This document shows positions 1 to 9,168 of a stretch of DNA of 64,000 nt, piece by piece. How positions within the stretch are numbered: the stretch's first letter is position 1; the number at the start of each line of letters is the position of its first letter. The DNA comes from Ramlibacter sp. PS4R-6 (lineage in GTDB: Bacteria > Pseudomonadota > Gammaproteobacteria > Burkholderiales > Burkholderiaceae_C), in NCBI RefSeq assembly GCF_037572775.1, contig NZ_JBBHKA010000001.1:2542001-2606000 (forward strand), written 5' to 3'. Under the pieces are notes generated by a model. It searched no databases. It was given only the letters and a program-made list of their open reading frames with translations, and was not told where the DNA came from. The position numbers and the translations under genes were made by a program.

Positions 1-569
1 TGCCCCCGCTGCCGTACGACTACGACGCGCTCGCGCCGCACTACTCGCGCGAAACGCTCGAATACCACCACGACAAGCACCACAACGCCTACGTCGTGAA
101 CCTGAACAACCTGCAGAAGGGCACCGAGTTCGAGAACATGACGCTCGAGGAGATCATCAAGAAATCCTCCGGCGGCATCTACAACAACTCGGCGCAGGTG
201 TGGAACCACACGTTCTTCTGGAACTGCATGAAGCCGCAGGGCGGCGGCGAGCCCAAGGGCGCGCTGGCCGACGCGATCAACAAGAAGTGGGGCAGCTACG
301 CGGCGTTCCGCGAAGCCTTCGTGAAGTCGGCCGTGGGCAACTTCGGCTCGGGCTGGACCTGGCTGGTGAAGAAGCCCGACGGCACCGTCGACATCGTGAA
401 CACGGGCGCGGCCGGCACGCCGCTGACCACCGCGGACAAGGCGCTGCTCACCGTCGACGTGTGGGAGCACGCGTACTACATCGACTACCGCAACCTGCGC
501 CCGAAGTTCGTCGAGACCTTCGTCGACAAGCTGGCGAACTGGGATTTCGCGGCGAAGAATTTCGGGTAA
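1..569 (+). CDS. sodB: Iron superoxide dismutase, 5' end cut by window edge
   Basis: Dismutates superoxide to oxygen and hydrogen peroxide in the cytoplasm. The reading frame is already open at base 3 with [15 protein letters not shown], so only the first few residues lie outside the window. Visible family motifs are [11 protein letters not shown] (first metal-ligand helix), [13 protein letters not shown] (second ligand His) and [13 protein letters not shown] (Asp and His ligands). The NHTFFWNC and FGSGWTWL segments favour the iron subtype over manganese. A strong hairpin follows the stop codon. The gene looks intact apart from truncation by the window. Confidence 0.96.
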   Translation, partial: PPLPYDYDALAPHYSRETLEYHHDKHHNAYVVNLNNLQKGTEFENMTLEEIIKKSSGGIYNNSAQVWNHTFFWNCMKPQGGGEPKGALADAINKKWGSYAAFREAFVKSAVGNFGSGWTWLVKKPDGTVDIVNTGAAGTPLTTADKALLTVDVWEHAYYIDYRNLRPKFVETFVDKLANWDFAAKNFG

Positions 570-593
570 CTGCTCCGCTCCAACACAAAACGA

Positions 594-619
594 GGCCCGC
601 ACTTGCGGGCCTTGTCCTT
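594..619. terminator. Intrinsic terminator between convergent sodB and the DUF192 gene
   Basis: The arms GGCCCGC (594-600) and GCGGGCC (605-611) flank the loop ACTT and are followed by a T-rich stretch on the plus strand. The hairpin sits between two convergent stop codons, so it can serve both genes. Confidence 0.75.
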
Positions 620-1059
620 TAATGGAACGGGGGGCCGGAGAGTTTCGCGCCGGGCTTGATCCCCTTCTTCGCGAACCAGCCCTGGTTCATCTCGAGCACG
701 TAGCGCACCGGCTTCTTCGAGCAGTGCGACTCCTCGGTGAGCGGCTTCATGTCCTCGACGTTCACGATCGTGCCGTCGTCGGCGATGAACGCGGCGCTGA
801 GCGGCAGCAGCGTGTTGCGCATCCAGAAGCACTGCACCGACGGCTGGTCGAAGACGAACAGCATGCCCTCGTGCTGCGGCATCTCCTTGCGGAACATCAG
901 GCCGACCATGCGCGTGTTCAGGTCCGCGGCGACCTGTGCGTCGATCTGGTGCATGCCGGCGGCCAGCTTCACGCGCGGCAGGTCCATCTGCGGGCGGTCC
1001 TGGGCCAGGGCTGCGGCAGCGAAGGCCAGCGAGGCGAGGGCGGTGGCGAGCGACTTCAT
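619..1059 (-). CDS. DUF192 family secreted protein
   Basis: A 146-residue member of the DUF192 family, whose biochemical role is not established. The chosen ATG at 1059 gives a clear Sec signal peptide (MKSLATALASLAFAAAALAQ); the open frame continues upstream but that part is low-complexity Arg/Pro. The mature part contains the family core, seen as GLMFRKEMPQHEGMLFVFD, CFWMRNTLLPL and FIADDGTIVNVEDM. It is likely periplasmic. It converges with sodB and shares its terminator. Confidence 0.88.
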   Translation of the reverse strand: MKSLATALASLAFAAAALAQDRPQMDLPRVKLAAGMHQIDAQVAADLNTRMVGLMFRKEMPQHEGMLFVFDQPSVQCFWMRNTLLPLSAAFIADDGTIVNVEDMKPLTEESHCSKKPVRYVLEMNQGWFAKKGIKPGAKLSGPPFH

Positions 1060-1089
1060 GGCGTGATTGTGGCGTGATCCCTGAAACGC

Positions 1090-1114
1090 GAATGCCCGCG
1101 CAGGGCGGGCATTC
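1090..1114 (-). terminator. Hairpin downstream of the small Ala/Lys-rich gene
   Basis: Ten-base arms GAATGCCCGC (1090-1099) and GCGGGCATTC (1105-1114) flank a five-base loop, just past the stop of the 1136-1345 gene. The following T tract is weak on the minus strand, so termination may be partial. Confidence 0.55.
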
Positions 1115-1135
1115 GTTACTGCGGGCGAGGCCGGA

Positions 1136-1345
1136 TTACGACGAAGCAGCCTTCTTGGCCTTCGGAGCCTTCTTGGTGGCCTTCTTGGTGGCCTTCTTCT
1201 CGGCCTTCGCGGCCGGCTTGTCGGCGGCGGCGGAAGCGGCGGGCTTCGCGGGCGTCGCCGGGGTGGCCGGCGTGGCGGGGGTTGCTTGCGCGAACACGGC
1301 GCCGGCAAACAGGGTGGCGACGAGGGTCGCGAGCAGCTTGTTCAT
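1136..1345 (-). CDS. Tiny exported Ala/Lys/Pro-rich protein, copy 1
   Basis: A 69-residue protein of unknown function. It starts with a Sec signal peptide (MNKLLATLVATLFAGAVFA, cleavage after FAQA), followed by ATP(AT)P repeats and a basic tail of AEKKATKKATKKAPKAKK type. The signal peptide is nearly identical to that of the neighbour at 1498-1818, and both genes share leader sequence, so they are tandem paralogs. The tail resembles histone H1-like sequence, but the signal peptide argues for export, not for DNA binding. Gene reality is supported by the ribosome site AAGGAC, the signal peptide and a downstream hairpin. Confidence 0.7.
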   Translation of the reverse strand: MNKLLATLVATLFAGAVFAQATPATPATPATPAKPAASAAADKPAAKAEKKATKKATKKAPKAKKAASS

Positions 1346-1376
1346 TTCTCAGGTCCTTTCAGGGATGCGGATGATT

Positions 1377-1386
1377 TTTTCGAAAA
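1377..1386. promoter_or_regulatory. TTTTCGAAAA palindrome upstream of copy 1
   Basis: A perfect 10-bp palindrome lies about 31 bases upstream of the 1345 start codon. The same palindrome sits about 21 bases upstream of the paralog at 1818. It could be an operator or part of the shared promoter; the role is inferred only from its conservation between the two copies. Confidence 0.35.
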
Positions 1387-1449
1387 CCCTCCCAACTGGC
1401 GGAAGGTGCATGAACAACGCCGCGCTGGAAGAGCTGGTTGACACGCCAT

Positions 1450-1475
1450 GAAAAACGCCGCCCGCAGGCGGCGTT
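1450..1475 (-). terminator. Intrinsic terminator of small exported protein copy 2
   Basis: The arms AACGCCGCC (1454-1462) and GGCGGCGTT (1467-1475) flank the loop CGCA. On the minus strand the stem is followed by a run of T (AAAAA at 1451-1455 on the plus strand). This is a canonical rho-independent terminator just past the 1498 stop. Confidence 0.8.
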
Positions 1476-1497
1476 CATCACGATCGGGAAACCCGAT

Positions 1498-1818
1498 TTA
1501 CTTCTTGGCGGAAGCGGCGTCGGCCTTCTTCTCGGCCTTCGCTTCGGCCTTGGCTTCCTTGGCTTCGGTCTTGGCCTTCTCGGCCTTGGCTTCGGCCTTC
1601 GCAGCCTTCTTCTCGGCCTTGGCGGCCTTCTTGTCGGCCTTCGTCTCGGCCTTCTTCTCGGCGGACGCGGCAGCCTTGGCGCCGGAGGCGGCCGGCTTGG
1701 CGGCGGAAGCAGCCGGCTTGGCGCCGGAGGCGGCGGCCATGGGGGCGCCGGCGTGCGAAGCGGCGAACGTGGCGCCGGCGAAGAGGGTGGCCACGAGGGC
1801 GGCGAGCAGCTTGTTCAT
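1498..1818 (-). CDS. Small exported Ala/Lys/Glu-rich protein, copy 2
   Basis: A 106-residue protein of unknown function. The signal peptide MNKLLAALVATLFAGATFA matches that of copy 1 almost exactly. The mature part has two sections: a short Ala/Ser/Gly/Pro repeat (KPAAS(A/G)AK) and a long run of AEKKAxxKAxKKAAKAE-type heptads expected to form a charged single helix or coiled coil. Its start is set by the signal peptide and the upstream GGAC. It lies between two terminators, so it is probably its own transcription unit. The charge pattern differs from copy 1, which lacks the Glu-rich helix. Confidence 0.75.
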   Translation of the reverse strand: MNKLLAALVATLFAGATFAASHAGAPMAAASGAKPAASAAKPAASGAKAAASAEKKAETKADKKAAKAEKKAAKAEAKAEKAKTEAKEAKAEAKAEKKADAASAKK

Positions 1819-1839
1819 TTGGAGTCCTTCCAGGGATGG

Positions 1840-1849
1840 TTTTCGAAAA
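1840..1849. promoter_or_regulatory. TTTTCGAAAA palindrome upstream of copy 2
   Basis: The same perfect 10-bp palindrome as at 1377-1386, here about 21 bases upstream of the 1818 start codon. The sequence between it and the start (a CATCCCTG(A/G)AAGGAC-like leader) is also shared with copy 1. Confidence 0.35.
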
Positions 1850-1969
1850 ATTGCTGCCCGTTCCTATGGGCAACCCCCCGGAAACGCCGCTTGCTGCTCA
1901 TCCGTTGACAGGAAGGCGTAGGTTTTTCAGGACTAGAATCCCATGGTTTACCCGGAGACAACCCCCCAC

Positions 1970-3226
1970 ATGGCATACCAGCACATCAAGGTCCCCTCGC
2001 AGGGCCAGAAGATCACCGTCAACAAGGACTTCTCGCTGAACGTCCCCGACCAGCCGATCATTCCCTACATCGAGGGCGACGGCACCGGCATGGACATCAC
2101 GCCCGTCATGCTCAAGGTGGTCGATGCCGCGGTGGCCAAGGCCTACGGCGGCAGCAAGAAGATCCACTGGATGGAGGTCTACGCCGGCGAGAAATCGACC
2201 AAGGTGTACGGCCCCGACGTGTGGCTGCCCGAGGAGACGCTCGCCGCCGTGCGCGAGTACGTAGTATCGATCAAGGGCCCGCTGACCACGCCGGTGGGCG
2301 GCGGCATCCGCTCGCTGAACGTGGCCCTGCGCCAGGAGCTGGACCTGTACGTCTGCCTGCGCCCCATCCAGTATTTCGCCGGCGTGCCCTCGCCGCTGAA
2401 GGAGCCCGAGAAGACCAACATGGTCATCTTCCGCGAGAACTCGGAAGACATCTACGCCGGCATCGAGTGGGAAGCCAAGAGCGAGAAGGCGCAGAAGGTC
2501 ATCAAGTTCCTGATGAACGAGCTGGGCGTCAAGAAGATCCGCTTCCCCGAGACGTCGGGCATCGGCATCAAGCCCGTGTCGATCGAGGGCACCGAGCGCC
2601 TGGTGCGCAAGGCGATCCAGTACGCGATCGACAACGACAAGCCCAGCGTCACGCTCGTGCACAAGGGCAACATCATGAAGTACACGGAAGGCGGCTTCCG
2701 TGACTGGGGTTACGCGCTCGCGAAGAAGGAATTCGGCGCGGTCGAGATCGACGGCGGCCCGTGGTGCAAGTTCAAGAACCCGAGGACGGGCAAGGACATC
2801 GTCATCAAGGACTCGATCGCCGACGCGTTCCTGCAGCAGATCCTGCTGCGCCCGGCGGAGTACAGCGTCGTCGCGACGCTGAACCTCAACGGCGACTACG
2901 TTTCCGACGCGCTTGCCGCGCAAGTGGGCGGCATCGGCATCGCGCCCGGCGCGAACCTGAGCGACTCGGTCGCGATGTTCGAAGCCACGCACGGCACGGC
3001 GCCCAAGTACGCCGGCAAGGACTACGTGAACCCCGGTTCCGAAATCCTCTCGGCCGAGATGATGCTGCGCCACATGGGCTGGACCAAGGCCGCCGACCTG
3101 ATCATCAGCTCGCTCGAAAAAGCGATCCTGTCGAAGAAGGTCACGTACGACTTTGCGCGCCTGATGGAAGGCGCGACGCAGGTGAGCTGCTCGGGGTTCG
3201 GGCAGGTGATGATCGAGAACATGTGA
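1970..3226 (+). CDS. icd: NADP-dependent isocitrate dehydrogenase
   Basis: TCA-cycle enzyme converting isocitrate to 2-oxoglutarate and CO2 in the cytoplasm. The protein is 418 residues, the size of the E. coli type. Visible are [13 protein letters not shown] near the N-terminus, [10 protein letters not shown] carrying the substrate-binding Ser that is also the AceK phosphorylation site in relatives, and [11 protein letters not shown], the NADP-specificity loop. An ATG at 1943 is in frame, but the ATG at 1970 has the GGAGA ribosome site about 12 bases upstream and gives the expected MAYQHIKVP start. It is monocistronic, with a strong terminator after the stop. Confidence 0.97.
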   Translation: MAYQHIKVPSQGQKITVNKDFSLNVPDQPIIPYIEGDGTGMDITPVMLKVVDAAVAKAYGGSKKIHWMEVYAGEKSTKVYGPDVWLPEETLAAVREYVVSIKGPLTTPVGGGIRSLNVALRQELDLYVCLRPIQYFAGVPSPLKEPEKTNMVIFRENSEDIYAGIEWEAKSEKAQKVIKFLMNELGVKKIRFPETSGIGIKPVSIEGTERLVRKAIQYAIDNDKPSVTLVHKGNIMKYTEGGFRDWGYALAKKEFGAVEIDGGPWCKFKNPRTGKDIVIKDSIADAFLQQILLRPAEYSVVATLNLNGDYVSDALAAQVGGIGIAPGANLSDSVAMFEATHGTAPKYAGKDYVNPGSEILSAEMMLRHMGWTKAADLIISSLEKAILSKKVTYDFARLMEGATQVSCSGFGQVMIENM

Positions 3227-3240
3227 CGCGTGAGCGCATG

Positions 3241-3269
3241 AAAAAAGCCGCCCTCGGGCGGCTTTTTTC
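3241..3269. terminator. Strong bidirectional terminator between icd and the cold-shock gene
   Basis: AAAAAAGCCGCCC-TCG-GGGCGGCTTTTTT: a GC stem flanked by A and T tracts on both sides. It can end icd on the plus strand and the cold-shock gene on the minus strand. Confidence 0.93.
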
Positions 3270-3286
3270 TTGTCGGGGCAGGCTGC

Positions 3287-3610
3287 TTACTTCTGCGACA
3301 GGTCCCCATGCCCGGAAGCATGGAACTGCGGCGCGCGCACCTTGGAGTGGCGCGGCTGCCGGTCGGCGGAGGGTTGCGTGGTGATGGGCTTGACCTCGCC
3401 GGTGCCCGGCTCGGCGTGGATGTTCTGCGCGAGCTGGCCCTTGGGGCCTTGCGTGATCTCGAAATTGACGCGTGCGCCTTGCTTCAGCGTCTTGAAACCA
3501 TCCATCGCGATGGCCGAGAAATGCGCGAACACGTCCGCACCGCCGCCGTCGGGTTCGATGAAGCCGAACCCCTTTGCATCATTGAACCATTTGACAGTGC
3601 CTGTCGCCAT
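3287..3610 (-). CDS. Cold-shock domain protein with C-terminal extension
   Basis: RNA/ssDNA-binding cold-shock domain protein. Residues 1-67 form the usual CspA fold, with both nucleic-acid motifs present (KGFGFIEP for RNP1 and DVFAHFSAI for RNP2). Classic Csp proteins are about 67-70 residues; this one is 107, because about 37 extra residues rich in Pro, Gln, His and Arg follow the domain. The start [11 protein letters not shown] at 3610 has the ribosome site AAGGAAG; an upstream in-frame ATG would add an unlikely basic leader. Relatives act as RNA chaperones. The function of the tail is unknown. Confidence 0.9.
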   Translation of the reverse strand: MATGTVKWFNDAKGFGFIEPDGGGADVFAHFSAIAMDGFKTLKQGARVNFEITQGPKGQLAQNIHAEPGTGEVKPITTQPSADRQPRHSKVRAPQFHASGHGDLSQK

Positions 3611-3858
3611 TTCTTCTTCCTTCAGAATGCCCCTCTTGACCGTGCGAAGTTTCACGGTTAAGCGCTCGGCTGTCAATGATTTCACATACTAAAGTTTCGG
3701 GGACGACGGGCCGGTTCGGGGTGGCCCGGCCGGGCCGTTGCGGCGGTCAAATGCGCCCGCGGAAAATGACACTGCGAGTTGCCGCTTGAATGTCGCGCTG
3801 GTGCCACCAATTCACTGGCAGGCTGCGGTGCGAAGTGCCGCTGGCTAGAATGAATTTG

Positions 3859-4221
3859 ATGGCGACCCAACCCCCCGAACCTCCCGTGCCGGCGCCCCCC
3901 GTGGTCCGGCCGAAGAGCGACGACGGCGGTTCGGTCGTGCTCGAGAGGCGCACCCAGCGCACCAAGCCCCCCCAGATGTACCAGGTCGTCATGCTCAATG
4001 ACGACTACACCCCGATGGAATTCGTGGTGGTCGTGATCCAGGAGTTCTTCCACAAGGACCGCGAAACGGCCACCCAGATCATGCTCAAGATCCACCTGGA
4101 CGGGAAAGGCATCTGCGGTGTCTACCCGCGCGACATCGCCAACACCAAGGTGGAACAGGTGCAGGAGGCCGCGCGCCAAGCGGGCCACCCGCTTCAGTGT
4201 TTGAGTGAACCGGTTGAATAA
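3859..4221 (+). CDS. clpS: ClpS adaptor of the ClpAP protease
   Basis: Binds N-degron substrates and the ClpA N-domain and steers ClpAP. About 120 residues: a disordered Pro-rich N-terminus and the ClpS core with [17 protein letters not shown] and the helix bearing H in DGKGICGVY. Two ATGs nine bases apart (3850 and 3859) are possible; 3859 (MATQPPEPP) is preferred by family resemblance, though no strong ribosome site settles it. clpA follows after 54 bases, the usual pairing, so the two are probably co-transcribed. Confidence 0.93.
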   Translation: MATQPPEPPVPAPPVVRPKSDDGGSVVLERRTQRTKPPQMYQVVMLNDDYTPMEFVVVVIQEFFHKDRETATQIMLKIHLDGKGICGVYPRDIANTKVEQVQEAARQAGHPLQCLSEPVE

Positions 4222-4275
4222 AGGCCGGTCGAACCGATCTACAGTATTCGAGAAACCAAGGCAGAAGGAATTCAA

Positions 4276-6600
4276 ATGATCGCCCAGGAACTGGAAGTCA
4301 GCCTGCACATGGCGTTCGTGGAAGCGCGGCAACAGCGCCACGAATTCATCACCGTGGAGCATCTCCTGCTGGCCTTGCTGGACAACCCCAGCGCGGCGGA
4401 AGTGCTGCGCGCCTGTTCGGCCAACATCGACGACCTGCGCAAGTCGCTGTCCAACTTCATCAAGGACAACACCCCGCAGGTGGCCGGCACCGACGATGTC
4501 GACACGCAACCCACGCTGGGTTTCCAGCGCGTGATCCAGCGCGCCATCATGCACGTGCAGAGCACGGGCAACGGCAAGAAGGAAGTGACGGGCGCCAACG
4601 TGCTCGTGGCGATCTTCGGCGAGAAGGACTCGCACGCCGTCTACTACCTGCACCAGCAGGGCGTGACGCGCCTGGACGTGGTGAACTACATCGCCCACGG
4701 CATCAAGAAGAGCGACCCGCCGGAGCCCACGAAGGGTGGCGAGTCCACGGGCGGCGAAAGCGAAGAGGGCGGCGAGAAGAGCGAGAAGGCTTCGCCGCTG
4801 GAGCAGTTCACGCAAAACCTCAACCAGTCGGCCAAGGACGGCAAGATCGATCCGCTGATCGGCCGCGAGTACGAGGTCGAGCGCGTCATCCAGATCCTGT
4901 GCCGCCGCCGCAAGAACAACCCGCTCTTGGTGGGTGAGGCCGGCGTGGGCAAGACGGCCATCGCCGAAGGCCTGGCCTGGCGCATCACGCAGAAGGACGT
5001 GCCGGAAATCCTGGCCGAGTCCACCGTGTATTCGCTCGACATGGGCGCGCTGCTGGCGGGCACCAAGTACCGCGGCGATTTCGAGCAGCGCCTGAAGGGC
5101 GTGCTGAAGTCGCTCAAGGACAAGCCCAACGCGATCCTCTTCATCGACGAGATCCACACGCTGATCGGCGCCGGCGCCGCTTCGGGCGGCACGCTGGACG
5201 CGAGCAACCTGCTCAAGCCGGCGCTGTCGCAAGGCACGCTCAAGTGCATCGGCGCCACCACGTTCACGGAATACCGCGGCATCTTCGAGAAGGACGCGGC
5301 GCTGTCGCGCCGCTTCCAGAAGGTCGACGTGGTCGAGCCGACCGTGGCCGAGACGATCGAGATCCTCAAGGGGCTGAAGAGCCGCTTCGAGGAGCACCAC
5401 AGCGTCAAGTACGCGGCCAACGCACTGCAAGCGGCTGCGGAACTGAGCGCGAAGTACATCAACGACAGGCACCTGCCCGACAAGGCCATCGACGTGATCG
5501 ACGAGGCCGGCGCGGCGCAGCGCATCCTGCCGGTGACCAAGCGCAAGAAGACCATCTCCAAGGCGGAAGTCGAGGAGATCGTGGCCAAGATCGCGCGCAT
5601 CCCGCCGGCCAACGTGTCCAGCGACGACCGCGGCAAGCTGCAGAACATCGAGCGCGACCTGAAGGCCGTCGTGTTCGGCCAGGACAAGGCGCTCGAGGTG
5701 CTGGCGTCCGCCGTCAAGATGGCGCGCTCGGGCCTGGGCAAGGGCGACAAGCCGATCGGCTCGTTCCTGTTCTCCGGCCCCACGGGCGTCGGCAAGACCG
5801 AAGCCGCCAAGCAGCTCGCCTACATCATGGGCATCGAGCTGATCCGCTTCGACATGTCGGAGTACATGGAACGCCATGCCGTGAGCCGCCTGATTGGCGC
5901 GCCCCCGGGCTACGTGGGCTTCGACCAGGGCGGCCTGCTTACCGAGGCCATCACGAAGAAGCCGCACGCGGTGCTGCTGCTCGACGAGATCGAGAAGGCG
6001 CACCCGGACATCTTCAACGTGCTGCTGCAGGTGATGGACCACGGCACGCTGACCGACAACAACGGGCGCAAGGCCGACTTCCGCAACATCATCATCATCA
6101 TGACGACGAACGCGGGGGCCGAGTCGCTGAACAAGTCGACCATCGGCTTCACCAACTCGCGCGAGCAGGGTGACGAGATGGCGGACATCAAGCGCCTGTT
6201 CACGCCGGAGTTCCGCAACCGCCTCGACGCGACGGTGAGCTTCAAGTCGCTCGACGAGCAGGTCATCCTGCGCGTGGTCGACAAGTTCCTGCTGCAGCTG
6301 GAGCAGCAGCTGGCCGAGAAGAAGGTGGAAGTGACCTTCACCGACAAGCTGCGCAAGTACCTGGCCAAGAAGGGCTTCGATCCGCTGATGGGCGCGCGCC
6401 CGATGCAGCGCCTGATCCAGGACACGATCCGCCGGGCGCTGGCCGACGAACTCCTGTTCGGCAAGCTCACCGAAGGCGGCCGCCTCACGGTGGACCTGGA
6501 CGACAAGGACGAAGTGCTGCTGGACATCCAGCCGCTGCCCAAGAAGGAGGGCAAGGCCAAGCCCGAACCCGAGGAAGTGTCCGAGGGCGGGGGCAACTGA
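4276..6600 (+). CDS. clpA: ClpA, ATPase subunit of ClpAP protease
   Basis: AAA+ unfoldase that feeds substrates to ClpP. The 774 residues match the family length. Order: N-domain (about 1-145), an acidic Gly/Ser linker, D1 with Walker [10 protein letters not shown] (about 220) and Walker [11 protein letters not shown] (about 285), and D2 with Walker [11 protein letters not shown] (about 500) and Walker [13 protein letters not shown] (about 565). The acidic tail [11 protein letters not shown] ends the protein. The start follows the ribosome site AGAAGGA. It sits directly downstream of clpS and ends in an intrinsic terminator. clpP is not in this window. Confidence 0.97.
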   Translation: MIAQELEVSLHMAFVEARQQRHEFITVEHLLLALLDNPSAAEVLRACSANIDDLRKSLSNFIKDNTPQVAGTDDVDTQPTLGFQRVIQRAIMHVQSTGNGKKEVTGANVLVAIFGEKDSHAVYYLHQQGVTRLDVVNYIAHGIKKSDPPEPTKGGESTGGESEEGGEKSEKASPLEQFTQNLNQSAKDGKIDPLIGREYEVERVIQILCRRRKNNPLLVGEAGVGKTAIAEGLAWRITQKDVPEILAESTVYSLDMGALLAGTKYRGDFEQRLKGVLKSLKDKPNAILFIDEIHTLIGAGAASGGTLDASNLLKPALSQGTLKCIGATTFTEYRGIFEKDAALSRRFQKVDVVEPTVAETIEILKGLKSRFEEHHSVKYAANALQAAAELSAKYINDRHLPDKAIDVIDEAGAAQRILPVTKRKKTISKAEVEEIVAKIARIPPANVSSDDRGKLQNIERDLKAVVFGQDKALEVLASAVKMARSGLGKGDKPIGSFLFSGPTGVGKTEAAKQLAYIMGIELIRFDMSEYMERHAVSRLIGAPPGYVGFDQGGLLTEAITKKPHAVLLLDEIEKAHPDIFNVLLQVMDHGTLTDNNGRKADFRNIIIIMTTNAGAESLNKSTIGFTNSREQGDEMADIKRLFTPEFRNRLDATVSFKSLDEQVILRVVDKFLLQLEQQLAEKKVEVTFTDKLRKYLAKKGFDPLMGARPMQRLIQDTIRRALADELLFGKLTEGGRLTVDLDDKDEVLLDIQPLPKKEGKAKPEPEEVSEGGGN

Positions 6601-6620
6601 GTAAGCCCCGTGTCAGTTGT

Positions 6621-6649
6621 GAAGCCGCCTCCGGGCGGCTTCTTCATTT
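6621..6649 (+). terminator. Intrinsic terminator of clpS-clpA
   Basis: The arms GAAGCCGCC (6621-6629) and GGCGGCTTC (6634-6642) are followed by the T-rich TTCATTT, 20 bases after the clpA stop. Confidence 0.85.
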
Positions 6650-6685
6650 AGGCGCTAGAGTCGCGGCAAATAAAAGGAGACGCTG

Positions 6686-7201
6686 ATGACCCGCTTGATG
6701 AAACTGTCCGCGCTTCTGCTTGTCGCAGGCTGCGCCTCGATGCATTCCGGCCCCAGCGCCACCGCTCGCCTGCAGCCCACCGCGGGCAACACCGCGAGCG
6801 GCACGGTCACCTTCGCGCAGTCCGGCGGCAAGGTGCTAGTCAGCGGTGAAGTGCGCGGGCTCAAGCCCAACGCGCTGCACGGCTTCCACGTGCACGAGAA
6901 GGGTGATTGTTCCGGCGCCGACGGCATGACCACCGGCGGCCACTTCAATCCCGACGGCAAGCCGCACGGCGAGCATGGCCACGCGCCGCATCACGCGGGC
7001 GACCTCATGTCGTTGAAATCGGATGCGAACGGCGTCGCGAGCTTCAAGTACGAAAGCGCGACGATTGCTGTGGGCAGCGGCGCTGCGAACGACGTCGTGG
7101 GCAGGGGGCTCATCGTGCACCGCGACCCCGACGACTACAAGACGCAGCCGACGGGCAATTCCGGCGCACGCATCGCGTGCGCTGTGATCACGAAGGCTTA
7201 A
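6686..7201 (+). CDS. sodC: Lipoprotein Cu/Zn superoxide dismutase
   Basis: Periplasmic superoxide dismutase, 171 residues. The N-terminus MTRLMKLSALLLVAGC is a lipoprotein signal with lipobox LVAGC, so the enzyme should be membrane-anchored. Metal ligands and family motifs are present: GFHVHEKGDC (two Cu His and a disulfide Cys), a His-rich zinc loop from GGHFNPDGK to HHAGDL, VHRDPDDY with the last Cu His, and GARIACAVI with the second Cys. The ribosome site AAAAGGAGA precedes the start. The stop codon overlaps that of the convergent hybrid kinase by three bases. Together with sodB it gives cytoplasmic plus envelope superoxide defence. Confidence 0.94.
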   Translation: MTRLMKLSALLLVAGCASMHSGPSATARLQPTAGNTASGTVTFAQSGGKVLVSGEVRGLKPNALHGFHVHEKGDCSGADGMTTGGHFNPDGKPHGEHGHAPHHAGDLMSLKSDANGVASFKYESATIAVGSGAANDVVGRGLIVHRDPDDYKTQPTGNSGARIACAVITKA

Positions 7202-9168
7202 GCGGCCGGCTTGCGCCGCGACGGCGTGACCGACAGCAGCGCGCTCACCAGCGCGTGCGGCTTGAGCGGCTTCGCGACGTGCAGGTCGAAGCCCGCGTCG
7301 ATCGCCCGCGAGCGGTCCTCGGGCCGCGCGAAGGCCGTCAGCGCCACGGCGGGCAGCCGCCGCCCGCTCTGGCGCGCCATCGCGTTCACGGCGCGGATCA
7401 GTTCGTAGCCGTCGCGACCGGGCAGCCCGATGTCGCTCACCAGCGCGTCGGGCCATGAAGCCCCCAGTGCCTCGAGCGCGGTGTCGTAGTCGCGCGCGCT
7501 GCGCACGGTCGCGCCGCGGTCGGCGAGCACCACGCACAGCATCTCGGCCGCGCCGGCGTCGTCCTCGACCACGAGGATGTCCAGGTTCTCGAGCGGGCGC
7601 GCCTGCAGCTCGTCGGGGCTGCGGTCGTCCAGCTCCGAATCGGGCGGGCGCTCGGCGCTGAAAGCGGAGCCGAACACGGGCAGGTCCACCTGCATCGTCG
7701 CGCCCGTGCCCGGCCCGGCGCTGAACGCCGATACGCGGCCGCCGTGCAGGTCGGCCAGGTGCTTGACGATGGACAAGCCCAGCCCGAGCCCGCCGTGGTG
7801 GCGGTTGCCCGGCGAATCGCTTTGCGAGAAGCGGTCGAACAGGCGCGGCAGGAACTCCGCCGCCACGCCCTGCCCGAAGTCGCGCACCACCAGCTGCAGG
7901 GTGTCGCGCTCGCGGCGCAGGCGCACGTCGACGCGGCTGCCCGCCGGCGAGAACTTCACCGCGTTGGTCATCAGGTTCCAGACGATCTGCTCGAAGCGGT
8001 TCGGGTCCATCCATGCCGGGTCGTTGCCGCAGTCGAAGTCCACGTCGACGTGGATCGACCGGTCGTCGATGTCCTTCTGCAGCGCGGTGAGCGCGTTGGT
8101 CACCACCTCCGCCGGGTCCACGCGCTCGCGCTCCAGGCGCAGCTTGCCCGAGTTGATGCGCGAGACGTCCAGGATGTCGGAGATGATGCGCGCCTGCGCC
8201 TTCACGTTGCGCTCGATCGCGGCCAGGCCCTTCAGCGCCTCGGGCGTGGGGTCGCGCCTTTGCAGGATGGCGACCCAGCCCACGATGGAGTTCAGCGGCG
8301 TGCGCAGCTCGTGCGACAGCACGGCGATGAAATCGTCCTTGGTGCGGCTGTGCTGTTCGGCCGCGGCGCGCGCGGCCTGCTCGCGCTCCAGCACTTCGCG
8401 CCGGCGCTGCTCCAGTTCGTGCCGCTCGGACAGGTCCGACGCGGTGGCGATCCGAAGCCCCTCGCCGATGGGCGCGGAGATCGTCCAGTCGAGGAAGGCG
8501 ATGCGCCCGTCGGGGTGCTGCACCGGCATTTCGACGTGGCTCGCTTCGTGCGCGGGGAACGAGGCTTCGAACCCGGGCGCGGCGAACGACGCGAGCGGCC
8601 GGCCGACGACATCTTTCAGGGGCCGCCCCAGCAGGCGCAGCATGGCGCCGTTGGCATCGGCGAACCCGCCGTGCACGTCCAGCAGCGCGATGCCGCTTTG
8701 CGCATGGTCGTAGATCGCGCGGAAGCGGTGCTCGCTGCGGCGCAGGCCTTCCTCGGCCGTGCGTGCGCGGATCAGCGCCTGGATCGTCGCCACCACCACC
8801 GCGGGCTCGGCCGGGTGCACGAGGTAGGCGTCGGCGCCGGCGTTCAGGCCCGTGATGCGGTCCTCGCTGGCCACGTGCGTCGCGGACAGGTGGATGACGG
8901 GAATGTGTTCGGTCTCTGGCCGCGCGCGGATCACGCGGCACACGTGGAAGCCGTCCATGTCGGGCAGGTTCACGTCCAGCACGATCGCCGACACGCCGCT
9001 GGCCGACTTCGCGATGGCTTCGGTGCCGTTCGCGGCCTCGTCGGTCCGGAAGCCGGCGGCCTTGAGCACCCGCGCCGTCGAATAGCGCGTGGCGTCGTTG
9101 TCGTCGACCACCAGCACCGTGTGCTGGCCCCGGTCGACGGTGACGTTGATGACGTCCGTGTCGTTCAT
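7198..9168 (-). CDS. Hybrid histidine kinase REC-PAS-HisKA-HATPase-REC (stressosome output)
   Basis: A 656-residue soluble hybrid kinase. Order: receiver 1 (about 15-130, phospho-acceptor D65 in LDVNLPDMDG), PAS (about 145-250), HisKA with H286 in LSHELRTPLN, HATPase with GLGLGLSIV, and receiver 2 (about 535-650, D579 in SDIGLPGRDG). No membrane segment or DNA-binding output domain is present, so a further partner must carry the signal. The chosen ATG at 9168 overlaps the upstream kinase stop as ATGA; the open frame upstream of it is a shadow. It is last in the stressosome operon and probably reads out its state. Confidence 0.92.
   Translation of the reverse strand: MNDTDVINVTVDRGQHTVLVVDDNDATRYSTARVLKAAGFRTDEAANGTEAIAKSASGVSAIVLDVNLPDMDGFHVCRVIRARPETEHIPVIHLSATHVASEDRITGLNAGADAYLVHPAEPAVVVATIQALIRARTAEEGLRRSEHRFRAIYDHAQSGIALLDVHGGFADANGAMLRLLGRPLKDVVGRPLASFAAPGFEASFPAHEASHVEMPVQHPDGRIAFLDWTISAPIGEGLRIATASDLSERHELEQRRREVLEREQAARAAAEQHSRTKDDFIAVLSHELRTPLNSIVGWVAILQRRDPTPEALKGLAAIERNVKAQARIISDILDVSRINSGKLRLERERVDPAEVVTNALTALQKDIDDRSIHVDVDFDCGNDPAWMDPNRFEQIVWNLMTNAVKFSPAGSRVDVRLRRERDTLQLVVRDFGQGVAAEFLPRLFDRFSQSDSPGNRHHGGLGLGLSIVKHLADLHGGRVSAFSAGPGTGATMQVDLPVFGSAFSAERPPDSELDDRSPDELQARPLENLDILVVEDDAGAAEMLCVVLADRGATVRSARDYDTALEALGASWPDALVSDIGLPGRDGYELIRAVNAMARQSGRRLPAVALTAFARPEDRSRAIDAGFDLHVAKPLKPHALVSALLSVTPSRRKPAA

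Noticed and set aside
1136..1345. Histone H1-like DNA-binding protein
   Set aside because: The basic tail is similar, but a clear signal peptide and a paralog with the same leader point to export.
3682..6042. Long open frame antisense to clpS and clpA
   Set aside because: It is the GC-rich shadow of clpA; the sequence is Arg/Leu/His-rich with no domain, and the plus-strand frame has both AAA+ domains.
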